NCBI RefSeq assembly: GCF_932274485.2
Contig: NC_065879.2
Location: 35,272,436 to 35,336,435, forward strand
DNA: 64,000 bases
Direction of reading: 5' to 3'
From: Patella vulgata
Lineage: Eukaryota > Mollusca > Gastropoda > Patellidae
A program made the translations under genes and the position numbers. The notes under the pieces are model-generated. The model had not been told where the DNA came from. It saw only the letters and a program-made list of their open reading frames with translations, and did not search any database. Below, piece after piece: positions 44,767-57,265 of this stretch. Each line of letters begins with the position of its first letter. Position 1 is the stretch's first letter.

Positions 44767-45662
44767 TGATATCTGTTGTATTCAATACAATTGACACTTC
44801 CTTTCAGTATTATTCAATTTTTGTTATGAGAACTTTAGCCCCAAATCCTATCTGAAAAAAGGAGACTATTGTTCTAGGCCCTTGTGCGCTGTTCAATCTT
44901 ATTCATTTTATTGATTGACATATTGTTTAAAGTAGATTCTGTTATCAATAATTGCTGAGATAAAGGAGAAACTCCTTGTACTGTTAATGGATTTCCAAAA
45001 TTCATTGCCTTCCCATGTTGTGGGTATTGTTGTTTAAATCCAAATGTAACCAATACACTTTTTTTGTCAAGAAATGAAGGCATTTTCTCTAATATGTAAT
45101 TATATGTGAAGTTCGGAATTTGGGCTATAACCATAGCATTTACTTGACATTTATGACGATTTCCATCTGGCCTTAAAAACAGTTGTGCGAAATTGGGTTT
45201 CTAATCTGTAGGCTTAAAAAAGACTTTGTTAAAGCAACACAGCTTCATAAGTGTTTTATTAATATAAACAATATTATTTTAAAATATTATTCCGTAATTT
45301 AAAGGCCTGATAAACCACTGCTTATTTTCATTTGTCTCTATGTGAATAAAGAAAAATTAGAATTCTAATGTTTCAAGATCGCTGGCTTGCATTACGTTAA
45401 CAGACGACTGACATAGCTGACCACAATATAATTCCCTATGTGTCCTTTAATGTGACTGTACACATGAGATACCACTATTAAGTAAAGAAACAAGGTGCAC
45501 GTCCAAGGTTTGCAGCCCGCAGTGGGGCAGAGGGAGCGACACCCCCGGGCATCCATTATGGGGTTGAATCCAAACAAAGGGTGAAATTAAAACATAGTTT
45601 ATTTTTTAGTTTGAAATGCTCGATTTTATCTCTGGTGTACGTACTGACCTACTTGATTTAAA

Positions 45663-45947
45663 TGAAATGAAATGGGGTTTAACGTCCTACTGTTTTGCTC
45701 CGGACTGGGCTAATGAAGACGGGCATACGCCACACAATGTGCTATGAGGGTAATTTTGCCCGGACAGCGGCACTACGGCCTACTCTTATATCGAATTCCA
45801 ACTGTCAAGGGATCTTTTACGTGCACGCCAATGTGTACACGGGACCTCGGTTTTTCGTCTCATCCGAATGACTAGACAGCTATCCTTGTCAGGCCCTCCG
45901 TCCTGCATCACTGACAAGGGGGAACCACGCCGGAAAATCTGTACTTT
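45663..45947 (-). mobile_element. SINE family 1, 5'-truncated, C2 copy
   Basis: Same insertion as at 32048, with the ATTTAAA flanks kept. Confidence 0.9.
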
Positions 45948-46314
45948 ATTTAAAGTACTTTGTCGTTTTCTATAGTCTTAGTTGAAAACGACCAAGGGGA
46001 TGGCCCCGGGCAACACCAAACCTCTATATGTCATTGACAGCTCATAATTGACAGAAGCTAGGGTTAGGGTTTGCATTTTAATTTATCTACATGCTATCCG
46101 TACAAAATACGTCTACAATTTCTTGTTTCTAGCAAAAATATATTCTCGTTAATTTAGAAATAATCTCTTATAAATGTTTACATCTATGTAAATAGAACGT
46201 CGAAAAACAATATATTGAAGGCTAGTGATTATCCAAGTTATTTTTACATTTCTGAAAAACTATTATGAGAGTTTAAATACACGAACAATATAAAATCTAT
46301 ATTTATTTTTACAG

Positions 46315-46370
46315 CTCCAGTTACGTAAGTTAAACCATGTAAATGAAAATCCTTGTAAATTAAAAATGTA
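46315..46370 (+). pseudogene. Relict EGF exon, C2 copy
   Basis: Same as 32700-32755, with the acceptor retained and the frame destroyed. Confidence 0.65.
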
Positions 46371-46479
46371 TATTATTTATATTGAATGATAGTAGTTAGC
46401 TCTTATCCAAGTTATTTTTACAACTATTATGACAGTTTATACACATGCATAATATTAAAAACTATATTTCTGTTTACAG

Positions 46480-46599
46480 CTCCTGTTAGTGTTAATCCAT
46501 GTGACTCGGGTCCTTGTCGGAATTCGGGAACATGTAGGCAAACAGATAATGGGTTTACCTGCGACTGCTCAGAAGGGTTCACGGGGACAACATGTGAAA
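46480..46599 (+). CDS. EGF-like domain exon, copy C2
   Basis: The 120-bp exon is identical in sequence to the C1 exon, with phase 1-1, the same acceptor and donor, six cysteines spaced 4-5-8-1-8 and the three O-glycosylation motifs. It is the most downstream EGF exon seen. If joined to the C0 and C1 exons the product would carry three EGF domains in a row, since all phases match. It could equally belong to a separate gene copy. No end exon was found between here and block A'. Confidence 0.88.
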
Positions 46600-48801
46600 G
46601 TGAGTATGAATAAAATATTATTTAATGTTTTGAAACTGCCAAACGCATATTTGCAGTTATACTGCTAAACTGAATCGATCTCGTGTCTACACTCTCACAA
46701 TATCATAGGGCAACGTCAACGTTAGAGTTAAAAAAAATAAATGGGCCCGAAACTGCTGTATCTGTTTTTGCATTTCGTAAAGGCCCAATATTTCATAATA
46801 ACAGTTATAATAAAATATCAGACAATAGACATTCATAGTAGTATTATAGAAAAAGTATATTAGATCGACACTTATTAAGATCGATCAATCTAAAGTTTAC
46901 ATTACTTTCTTTTCATTTCATTCCGACATTATCCCTTTCTTGTAAATAGTCTGTCTTAAAGACAATTCATTTTTATTAACAGACATTCGGCGAGGCATCT
47001 AACGCTTTTTGTTTTGTTTAACCGTCTAAATGTCACTCAGGGATTGCAACGTACGTATTACCGTACCAATCCGTATTTGAAAATAATAATGTAAATCATG
47101 TAAATTTACCCAATAATAGTGTATAGATAAAATAGATAATAAAATAATAATAACGGATAACAGAAAATAAGTGTCAGTGGAATCTGATGAAGATTTCGTT
47201 AGAAATATTTTGGTTATTCGGGAAACTTTTTTTTTGTTATTTTGTAAACACACGTACAAAGACAACGTGTGGGTATGAATAGGCGAAGTCTGTGAGTTAA
47301 AATTGTAGTTAATTAATATTCTGGACATCATTGCTAAGCATTACGAAACAAGATCGCCAAATTCTGGTACATATTAATATTATTGTGGAAATTTTCTGCT
47401 CTCTGCTGTTGGTAAACGTATTTAAACGTGCACAATTAGGTCGTGTTGGACCGGTTCCTATCAAGTAAACAGCACGATTTATGAAAATCCAGAAAACAAT
47501 AGAGCCGGGATTATTCAGTCAATAGAGACCTGAACTAATGAGCTAGCTCGGAGGTTGCCTCAAAGCGGTAAAATCTGGTAAATCAAAGATGGCTGACATT
47601 TGCCTAACTAATGTACAAGAAAAATCTAAACCTTTTATACCTTTTTATAGGAACCGTTTATACTTTTTGTAGAAACCTATTCCCCCTTAGATTGGTACTT
47701 CAAATCACCCGAAAAAAAGTATTTGTAAATTTAAGATTCATAATTGCTCAAATTTAACTTGTTGTACAATATGATACATAAAAAAACCCATTAACATAAA
47801 AGAACAATACTATCTCATATTTAAAACTAAGCCATAAATGGAATGTCATTTGGCATGTAAACTTCCAAAACAAAAATTATTACACCGTGGGCTTCCCATA
47901 CAGTTGAATAAAATGAAACTGCTACATCCATTATTTCCATGACATCAAGTAAGCATCCTCGAGAGACAAGTCACCCCAGGCCTGTCCCAAAAAATTAAAA
48001 GCTCAGTTATTATAAGTCGCTATCTAAACAGTTGTTGCATCTATGACGCTCGAGTCCATAATGTCTCCATTCTTATACTATCTTATAACTATTAGTCCGG
48101 TGGCTGAAGGAGGGGAATCGCCACCTGAGCTGTGAATTTATGAGACGAAGTTGTACTTAGATTCCAAATCTGCTTGGTGATCAAGCGTTTGAGGGGGGGG
48201 GGGGGGCGTTTTCGAGATATGTGGGTCCAATGTCTACAATTGGGGGAAAATGTGATCATGTTGACACAAATGATCATGTTAAATATTAATAAAACATATA
48301 TTACTAGGACTGTCCATCTCTAAGTGTTTATGATGCCCCTGTTCAACTGTTTTCATTTGTGGCGAGGTGGGGTAGGTGGTTGCAGGTGTGCGTGTGTGTA
48401 AGGGGGAGGGCGGGAAATGTGTTCACGTTGATTTAAATGATGATTTTCTTAGAGCTTGATAAAAACATTACTTTTTAATTTCGCTGCACATCTCTAAATA
48501 TGTGTATCAGATTCCCATTGTATTGGGGGTAAAATGTATTTTTGGGGACAGAAACCACTTAATTCAAAATTGACCTGAAAAGTGGCTTTTCGTTAGCTTT
48601 TTTTCGTTAAGTACCAGTTTCGTCATTCAAAATATTAAATTATAATGCAATCTGATTAAAACACAGATGTAGTTCAAAATTTCGTCTTCATAATACTAGG
48701 ATCTGGAAGAGTTGTTATATAAGCCGCGTTCTGGTTAATGTGGAGGATTAGCCAATGAAACGGTCTGTTACGGCTAATTCTTGCCAACGCTGGTTGATTA
48801 A
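46600..48801. other. Intron or spacer after the C2 EGF exon
   Basis: Copy of 32985-35170 with AATAAA at 46609-46614. No supported gene. Confidence 0.55.
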
Positions 48802-49173
48802 TCAATGTCTGACGTCATAGGGTAAAAAACCGATTGTATGACCTCTGACGCCACCCCCACTACAACCGGTCAGATATTCATGTAATGTATTCCATCGAAA
48901 GTATAAAAAACGAAACGAAATATAGATCTGTATTTTAATCAGATTGATTATAACAGTACTTTTCAAAAGATCTGGAAAAAACAGTAAACAAGAGACATGT
49001 TTAGATGTTAGTTTATTCTTATATTCTTCATCAGAAGATTCAAAATCAAAAGTCATATTATAAGGGGGATAAATATCTTCTTTATGGGTGATCAATAGCT
49101 CGCATATATCCTTTGAATATGCTTCAGATACCCATTCGCATAGTAAATCTTCATTCCAGCCTTGTATTGTATC
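48802..49173 (-). CDS. Possible coding fragment, C2 copy
   Basis: Same reading as 35387-35542, with KEDIYPP and ESSDEEY. Here the stop codon after the tyrosine is replaced and the frame continues through non-protein-like sequence to 48802. This argues that at least this copy is not a functional exon. Confidence 0.25.
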   Translation of the reverse strand, partial: DTIQGWNEDLLCEWVSEAYSKDICELLITHKEDIYPPYNMTFDFESSDEEYKNKLTSKHVSCLLFFPDLLKSTVIINLIKIQIYISFRFLYFRWNTLHEYLTGCSGGGVRGHTIGFLPYDVRH

Positions 49174-50482
49174 TCAAGGTGATCTTGTTCGATCATTTAA
49201 TGTGCAGCAAAAGACTACCCAGGCAAGATGGTAATAAAGAAAGAAACAATTAAAATTCCTCCAGTTTTAGAAAATATATTTTTATAGGTCTGTTTTTTTA
49301 CTTTTTATCTGTCAACACTCTACCTACAGGCCGCAAATCTAGATGGACTTTGTTCAAATTTGGCCCAATCATTACTTTCAAAGAACGGATGACACCCTCT
49401 GACGTAAATGCATGACCGAACCACTACTGTCATATTGAAAAGTGTTGGGTTTTTTTAAAAAAAAAGTCTTTTTTCTTCGATCGACTGACTGCTTCCCTTG
49501 TTTTCAAGTTAAATGATGATCCATTGGAAGAAACATTTTGAGTAAATGTACGTTATCATTGACACGGATTCAAAATGTAATATTTCTCATTACTACCCTA
49601 TGTGGTTTAATCAATTTTAGATGTATTATTTTTCAGTGGTATCAAACATCATTGATACCATTTTATTGATTCTGAAATTATTTGTAAAACAAAAAAGAGA
49701 CGTGGGTGAGGGGAACGTATAGGACTTTTAGAGTGTGTTCATAGTTGAAGGCAATACTGGACCTATTTTTAATTGGTGATGTTAAACGGATGAATATGAG
49801 ATAAGGTCAATAACAGCTGCAAATCGTTTTCTGCACCTCATAAAAAACCTCTCCTGCAACTATTGGGGTGGCATGCTACATCAATGCGGTGATTTTAAAG
49901 AATGTGGCCCCATTTGAGGCTTTCAACAATCCGCTTCCCGCCATGTAATAAAACAAATGTGATATCTTCTGAAATCCCTATCACTATCGCTCTAGTCATC
50001 TATAAGTCGTGGGCTGAGGATTAACTGGTTCTATGTCCACGTTTCACTAAAAATGAGATATTTCATAAAAACTATCTTTGAATCAACAGGTGCTATGTAC
50101 TTTGAGCAAGATTTAATTTAGAGGCGCCCTCTAGGTTAAATTGCCAAAAAAAAACACATAGGCTTTTGTTTAAATTTCAACCCATTCCCCCTCACAAAGT
50201 TCTATGTCCACTTTCACCAATATAATTCCTGGGTCTGGTGTCATGTGGTCTTTTAACAAAAAAGAGACACCAGCATGGCTGTATTTCTAGAGCAGAAAAC
50301 TCGCCGTACGGCCCTCAGAATATTGTCCCAGAATGAAATTCTTAATCTGTTAAAAATGTATTGATTGTTAGGCAATTTAAGACAGCTTAGGCCTAATGTT
50401 TTGTTGAAACCCTATTTTTATTTTGAATGATCGTACACAGTAGTTCCGTACATAATGATGGAGATGGAACTAGTTGACATCA

Positions 50483-50623
50483 AGGCCCAAGGGATCTTTT
50501 ACGTACATGCCAGACACGGGACCTCGGGTTTTCGTACCATCCGAACGACTAGAGAGCCGCTTCCTCCAGGCTAGCGAGCCAGCGCTTTACCCACTTGGCA
50601 ACCGTGGCTCCCTACCATCATAG
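50483..50623 (-). mobile_element. SINE fragment, C2 copy
   Basis: Same as 36853-36993. Confidence 0.7.
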
Positions 50624-51909
50624 GCTTACAGTGTCAGTGTAATATATTTATGATCTTTATCAAATGTAGGGGAGAGCGGGGCACATTGAACCATTTTTTT
50701 CCACATACATGGTTGTCCTCCTTAGATATCAAATGTTTTTATTAGAAGATCTCTTTACTTTATTGTATTGTTTGAAGACATATCATAGTTGCTATTGTAT
50801 ATCACATTTTAATCCACTTGACTGTAATTGTTCAATGTACCCCGCTGTACAAAATAGTCGGGGCAGGTTCAACCACATAATGGGGCACGTTGAACAGTGG
50901 TAAAAATTCCATGTTAAACATAGATGTGAATTTGGATCACAAACCTAGTCACTTGTTTCGTAGTGATCTAATGAATCTGCAAACAATCAGTGTTTAGTTA
51001 AGAACAAATCTCCACAGGAGTCCGGATTCCCTAGGCGCCTACAAATCGCCATAAATTGCACTTAAGTTGGCAGTTTGGGGTGATAATGGGATCCCAGTCA
51101 ACTTTTGCAGTGAAACAAACCAAAATTTGTCCAATATTCTGTCTAAATTTGGACAGCCTGATTTGCTAACAAGCGACTCTTAGTCAGGGAGGCCCATTGC
51201 GCCCCTGTATGTCACAGCCATGTTTCGAACACTGCTCCCATGAAGTTTTAATTCCGTTTATATGACAGGCCTACAGAGTTGGGTCAATTGATCTTCTAAT
51301 ATTGTTTTTATTTTCAAAGTTTATATATAAACTATAATGCAATGGGGTACATTGAACCAGTGGTTTAACGTACCTCATTGACAGTGGTTCAATTCAATCT
51401 GTCACATCACAGTTTTATGATCAAATTTTGAAAAAATCCAAAATGGATCAAGCCCTTGTTTATCTGGATTGCAAATATGAACTGATTGTAAGTACAATAA
51501 TTTCCTAGGCTGAGCAAATTATCAAATGATATATAGTCTATAATACACTGGGCTACATTGAACCATGGTTCAAAGTACCCCATTGACAGTGGTTCAATCT
51601 GCCCAATCACAGTTTCATGATCAAAATTTAAAAAAAATTAAATATGCCCTCTATGGATCAAGCCCTTTTATCTGGATTGTAGATTAGACATGTATGAACT
51701 GATTTTAAGTACAAGAATTTCCTAGACTAAACAGTTAACATGTATGGAAAATGATAAGTGGAAGTAGTGCATTTTCACTTTTAAGAGCTCTTTTGAAAAA
51801 ATCATTGCCTAAAAAATAATTGACAGCATGTTGTTACTGTCTATTGACGGGGAAATAGGTTTAATAAGTTATTTCACGTCTGTGTAGTCTTGGGTTGCCT
51901 ATTATTATA

Positions 51910-53440
51910 TACTATTCAAAAAAAGTAGGGGATATTTGATTTTTAAGTGTTATTAAAGTCACCTAATGAAACTGACGAAGAAACAAATGACAAAATGAAA
52001 TGAAGTTCACATTCATCGATTTATTCCAAATGATCGTTAGACTAAGTAAGGCACAGACTGACCATTATAAGGGTAAAATGATACCCGGGGTCAAACAGCA
52101 AAGTTACCACAGCATCACAACCAAGTCAGTAACGGGTAAATCCTCCTCTGTTTGCCAAACAAGCATTGATCCGACGTGGCATACTCCTAATGAGACGTCT
52201 AAGGTCATTTTGGTCCAGATTGTCCCATTCCTGTTGCAACGCAGCAGCAAGTTCTTGGACATTGGCAGGACGTTGTTGACGTTGACGTAACCTCTGTCCA
52301 AGCATGTCCCAGACATGCTCGATGGGGGAGAGGTCGGGACTCAGTGCTGGCCAAGGTAATGTGGTGATGTTCTGTTGTTGGAGGTAACCTGTAACGATCC
52401 TGGCCCTGTGACATCTTGCGTTGTCATCCTGGAAGATGAAACGACGGCCATGACGTCGTGCGAACGGCACAACATGGACTGCCAAGACGTTGTCCCGGTA
52501 GTACTGGCCTGTAACACGCCCTGCAACAACATGTAAAGCCGTTCTTCCAGCAACAGTGATGCCTCCCCACACCATAACAGAACCACCCCCAAATCGATCA
52601 TGTCTGATGACGTTAACGTCTTGGAAGCGCTCGTTTCGACGACGCCACACCCTCCTACGTCTGTCCAAAAAATCAACAGTGAACCTTGACTCATCTGAAA
52701 ACATCACATTGCTCCAGCGTCGATTATCCCAGTGTTGACGATCCCTACACCAACGACTTCTTGCCTGAATGTGATGATCTCTCAAACAAGGGATCACGCG
52801 AGGACGTCGGGCGCGAAGGTGACCCCTATGCAGTCGATTCCGAATCGTCTGGCCACTCACTCTCACACCAATGTCTGTTTGAAGACGAGCGCTGATCTGA
52901 TTTGCTGTGATGACACGATTTCTCAAGGCCAAGGTACGGATAAATCGATCCTGGGCTTGAGTTGTCGCCCTTGGCCGACCTGAGCGTGGTCTGTCCTGTA
53001 CAGATTGTGTATCACGGTATCTGGACCATAGCCTGCTTATGACAGACTGAGAAACATTCATCGTCCGCGCCACAACCGCCTGTGTTGTGCCGATCTGTAG
53101 CATGCCAAGGGCACGTAACCTTTCATTTTGGGTAAGCCGACGCATATCAAAATTTGTTTTCTGGTCACTAAAACAATTAAACTGATGTTTCCACCCTGGA
53201 ATTCAATGCCACAATGACTGTAACATTCAAAGTCAGAGTCGTGCAAATCTTGGGTTGGACCCCCATGATGATCCCAAGCATCACCTGCATTCCATGCGGT
53301 AGCTATTGGTGCGTTTGGGCGTCACATGTAACTGGAAATGTTTCTTCTGTTAGGTTCTATAGTGACTTTTTTCGTAGTCATTTGCATATTTTAGTATTAT
53401 GCCCCCAAAATCAAATATCCCCTACTTTTTTTGAATAGTA
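51910..53440 (-). mobile_element. Tc1-like transposon, C2 copy with both ends
   Basis: Both inverted ends (TACTATTCAAAAAAAGTAGG) are complete and TA flanks each side. An 18-bp stretch ('taaaacaattaaactga' region near 53168) between the start codon and the right end is present here and absent in C1. This copy has all parts expected of a mobile element: two ends and an open transposase. Confidence 0.9.
52126..53145 (-). CDS. Tc1-like DD34E transposase (C2 copy)
   Basis: An open frame of 339 codons from MRRLTQNER. It has the same helix-turn-helix region, GRPRAT linker and DD34E triad (MFSDESRF, FQDDNARCH, SPDLSPIEHVWD) as the C1 copy. The few amino-acid differences from C1 do not touch these motifs. 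As the element here has both inverted ends, this is the better candidate for an autonomous copy. Its origin by block duplication, not transposition, is clear because the flanking X and Y sequences are duplicated with it. Confidence 0.93.
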   Translation of the reverse strand: MRRLTQNERLRALGMLQIGTTQAVVARTMNVSQSVISRLWSRYRDTQSVQDRPRSGRPRATTQAQDRFIRTLALRNRVITANQISARLQTDIGVRVSGQTIRNRLHRGHLRARRPRVIPCLRDHHIQARSRWCRDRQHWDNRRWSNVMFSDESRFTVDFLDRRRRVWRRRNERFQDVNVIRHDRFGGGSVMVWGGITVAGRTALHVVAGRVTGQYYRDNVLAVHVVPFARRHGRRFIFQDDNARCHRARIVTGYLQQQNITTLPWPALSPDLSPIEHVWDMLGQRLRQRQQRPANVQELAAALQQEWDNLDQNDLRRLIRSMPRRINACLANRGGFTRY

Positions 53441-53927
53441 TATATAAAGGATATATCCGTGGTGGTTCAATGTACACATATTAGGTTCAATGTGCCCCGG
53501 TCTCCCCTACATGTGCTTGGCGGTAAGCTAAGAGTGCGGTTAACTGTCGAATCAGTGGACAATGCTTTCTCTTCGTTCAATTTTGGGCCGGAAAAGGCTT
53601 TTTGTTATGTTTAATGCTTGAGAGTGTTATGTGTTACTTTTTCCGAAATCATTTTTGTAGCTATTTAATAAATTGACACTCGTGGTTAATCTTCGTCAGG
53701 CGAAAATGTAGCATGGATTTCAATAGTAATTTTCATGAATTAAACCCATTTTGTTCTCCTGTAAACCAGAGTAACTTTAGACGTAAGGGGTTACTTTGGC
53801 ATACGCTAAATATGTTTTACACAAATGGAAGGATTCTGAACCTGTGACAATGTAATCCCTGGGCTAGAGTTGCCCCAGTTTACGGGTAGGTTTTTTTTTA
53901 AACAATGAGGCTGGATATAGAACTATG

Positions 53928-54330
53928 AATATATTAATGTGTTATAGCGCAATGAGTGTCGAAATTTCACCACTTTGGATATGAATAAAATGTTGACAAA
54001 AACCTAGTGTATGATTCCCACGATTTTCTAAAGTACACATGTAGGACCCCGAAGTCATAAAGTACAAGGACAGTGAAACATATAATATTATATTACGTCT
54101 CATATGAGATACCCAAGTTTGAGATACGAAACTTCAGTTTTCTTCTTATCAGTTAAGGACACGGTAAAGTAATTTTGAAACTAGATTATTTTCCTTATAT
54201 TTGGGATATGTACCTTACAATATGTGGTTATTACCTTTGATTTAAAAAAAGCATGCACCGCTGCATTTTGTTTATGTCATAGTGACTTTTTGATAAATAA
54301 TAATAAAAAAAATATCTTCAAAAATAAAAA
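53928..54330 (+). repeat. Left extension of block A', shared with block B
   Basis: About 53965-54330 aligns with 12490-12805 ('gtatgattcccacgattttc', 'tctcatatgagatacccaa'). Block A starts at the window edge, so its own version would lie outside the window. Confidence 0.8.
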
Positions 54331-54836
54331 TGCTTGTAGGCCTATATTTGTATACGATTGGTTAAGTTATTATTTATTTATTTTTTTTTGCATACTATTT
54401 TAATCTTGGGTCGTGCAGCCGTAAACAAGCATTTATCTATGCATGTGTATTATCAAAGTAAAATACACTCAAGTGTAACAAAAAACAATATAAATATTAT
54501 TTCTTTACGCCATTAAAAATATAAAGACCGAAATCTTAAAATTCAAATAAAACTCGTGAACATGCAAGTTAATTAAAATTGGCTCCCATTTGAAAAATAA
54601 CCGATAAGAAATTAAAGATAGATAAATTCAGAAAATTAGTTTGCAAAATAGTAGCCTACTAAAATACTTTTACTGTACGAACCCATTTTCTTTTATCAAA
54701 CAGCTTTTTGTGGATATAAAATAGATAAGAATCTAAAATTTTTGTATCAAATATGATTTCTTACAGAGGCGGAGAAAGGGGGAATTCATTAAAAGTACAG
54801 AAAGTATACCAGTGGACGCAATAATAAAAATAGTTC

Positions 54837-55009
54837 AACTATACACATACTTATGGAAAACAGCTACTGATTTATTTAGGCGACGTTTCGAAGAGTATTC
54901 TCTCAACGTTTCCAAGCTAATAGTATGAAAACGTTGAGAGAATACTCTTCGAAACGTCGCCTAAATACTAAATAAATCAGTAGCTATTTTCCATGAGTAT
55001 GTGTATAGT
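54837..55009. repeat. Imperfect palindrome, A' copy
   Basis: Counterpart of 507-714 with a shorter, cleaner loop ('ccaagctaatagtatg'). Confidence 0.75.
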
Positions 55010-57190
55010 TTATTTATCTACCCAGTTACTAAATGCCACTTAAAGAATAATAAAAATAATGTTCGGTCCATGTTCATTAGATGTGAAGAAACCTCCCTAA
55101 AACTAAAATTTATATGCTTTGTCTTCTTAAAACGTAGAACAGGTTATATTAACTCTGATATTAAAAACATTAAAAACACAGTTCCACATCCAGTATTACA
55201 CAAACGATATGTGCTTTCCCCTCTACCCTCTTAAGTCAACACTTTTGGTACCCAATACTTTCTTTGCTCAACGTTCTTTTTCATGCGATTCGTCGCATAT
55301 ATTGAGTGAAAATCCAAATGTTTAATGATCTGTTCCGGTATTTATACTTTCAAAAGCAAACTTAAGACCTACTTTTAAAAATTGCTTTTTACTTCATTGA
55401 AGACTAATACTTCATGTAGTCAACGTCCTGGCAATATCAGGATCAACCTTTTTCTATTGTACATTTCATCAGGCCCGACGGGACTCTCATGTCCCATCAT
55501 ATAGTGAATATAATGTTGCAATGCATATGTGTATTATGGTCGTTGTTTCATTATAAGTCAGTTTTAGGTAGGTCTATGGTCGAGTTGAAGTAGTGCAGTC
55601 TTAGTGCAAAAAAATCTGTAGAGTGACATTTCAATGTCAAACACAAAATCACGGTGAACAGAGAAAGTTCAAAGTAAGAAAAATGATTGTGAATTTTTTT
55701 CATGAAACTTTATCCAAATCAAAACCTTTTTGTAAAGTTTATATATAGATCGGTAATATTTACAATTACTGTCATATTTTTTTCGGTAGGACGTATCAGC
55801 CCAGTGAGGCAGATTGTACACCCATATTGGTCCAGGGACTCTGAAGTATTAATGCGTTTTTTTCCAAATTTATGTGACTTTTCCTTTGCGAATTGATTAA
55901 TATTTCTGAATTTATCCTTTATATAGATGACAAAGAGATTTTAAATTACAACTGGTCTGTGAAACGGTCGATGTGAGGTTTGTTGGGACGAAAACATCGA
56001 ATCTCACCCTCAGAGTAAATATGTTACATGTAATGTATTTTTATGCTGTAATACATCAAGAGATTTTTTTCTAGATCTCCATGGTGCGGATTGAAATTAA
56101 CTATGCATTTGTATTTCATGTTATCTATTACGCCTTTAGTTGAATGAATTTAACTATGGATTACTGTTTCAAATTGTTGAGAAAATATAGTTTTCTTTGT
56201 TTGAATTGTCTGTTTAGACGGATTAAAGTTATGATGAAAATACAGATTTCAAGAATAATTTAAACTTTTTGTTTTTTTCGTATTGAAAATAATTTACCCC
56301 GTTACCGTCCGTCGAGTCCCACCCCCACCCGCTTCAGCAAAATTTGTAAAACTTAAAAATAATTTTGTGGATACCCTAACCAAACCAAAAACATCTATAA
56401 AATATTATAAAACAAGAAATTATTTTAAAACTTAACCACTTGGGCCCGAAAGCTTCCGCTTATTGGTAATCTGATGAAATTCAAACCAATCTATTTAAAT
56501 TCTTGCATGCGATCAAAGATCATGGAAAATTTATTTGTAAATCCATTTATATTTAGAGCATCTATTTTGTTGCGCTGTAATGAATAAAATATTACCATAG
56601 ATTTAGATTTAATTTTACGATTAAAAGCATTAATAGAATTCAATTACACAATACTTATTTTTTTACAAATATTAAGTCTGTTCTTGACAAATAAGAATCC
56701 AACAAAAATTAATTATTAAATTATATATGGACTGGGTTTGTAAAATAGCATTTATCATCTGCGGATTAGCTAACTGACTGTGTTATCGAGTTGGCATACC
56801 CGAAGTTATCGGCGTTAACTTGTATTTCAATCAATATTTTAACTGGTTGTCAAATTTACAGATCCAAGATAAGAACTAAAAAATAGGAAAGCACGTACTG
56901 GCTGGCTATCGACATGACGAAACATATTATATTAGATACAACTTCACAAGGTGATATTAACTAGATGCTCCGGTTTCTTTGAAATTTATGAAATTGACCC
57001 CATTTAAATATCAACCATACGGACTATTATCTCTTTGACATCTGAAAAAGTTTCATTCATGCAATTTATAAAATTTAAAGGAGGGGTCATACATGTATTT
57101 CGTTAATTTATTTAATAAATAGCGATATTTTCGTGGAAAAATAATCAGAGTGAAAATGTCATGCTTTGTTGATCAAATTCAAAGACTAGC
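55010..57190. other. Spacer upstream of the A' first exon
   Basis: Copy of 715-2910. The open frame 55001-55234 is not matched by an open frame of the same length in A and is not supported as a gene. Confidence 0.6.
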
Positions 57191-57195
57191 TGTGG

Positions 57196-57204
57196 TATAT
57201 AAAG
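57196..57204 (+). promoter_or_regulatory. TATA box, A' copy
   Basis: TATATAAAG, 70 bp upstream of the ATG at 57266, identical to the A copy. Confidence 0.75.
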
Positions 57205-57265
57205 GCGAATTTCAAAACTATAACTTCATAATAATTTGCTTACCTACCGATAACAAGTGGCAAAT

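Larger units (their letters stand above)
50669..53507. mobile_element. Element Y, C2 copy
   Basis: Both ends and the flanking TA are kept, as in C1 (37039-39847). Confidence 0.75.
41014..53927 (+). repeat. Block C2, right copy of the 13.6-kb direct duplication
   Basis: Matches 27402-40266 at an offset of 13612 to 13630-odd bases. Differences are rare; examples are a deletion near 41716, a 13-bp insertion near 48308 and a third hairpin unit. It ends abruptly inside element X and joins sequence that belongs to the left of block A. Confidence 0.95.
50008..53927. mobile_element. Element X, C2 copy, right end missing
   Basis: The left end is intact at 50008 after AAGT. The right 330 bp, including the inverted end, are replaced by sequence from the left of block A. 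The breakpoint falls after 'tatagaactatg'. Confidence 0.8.
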
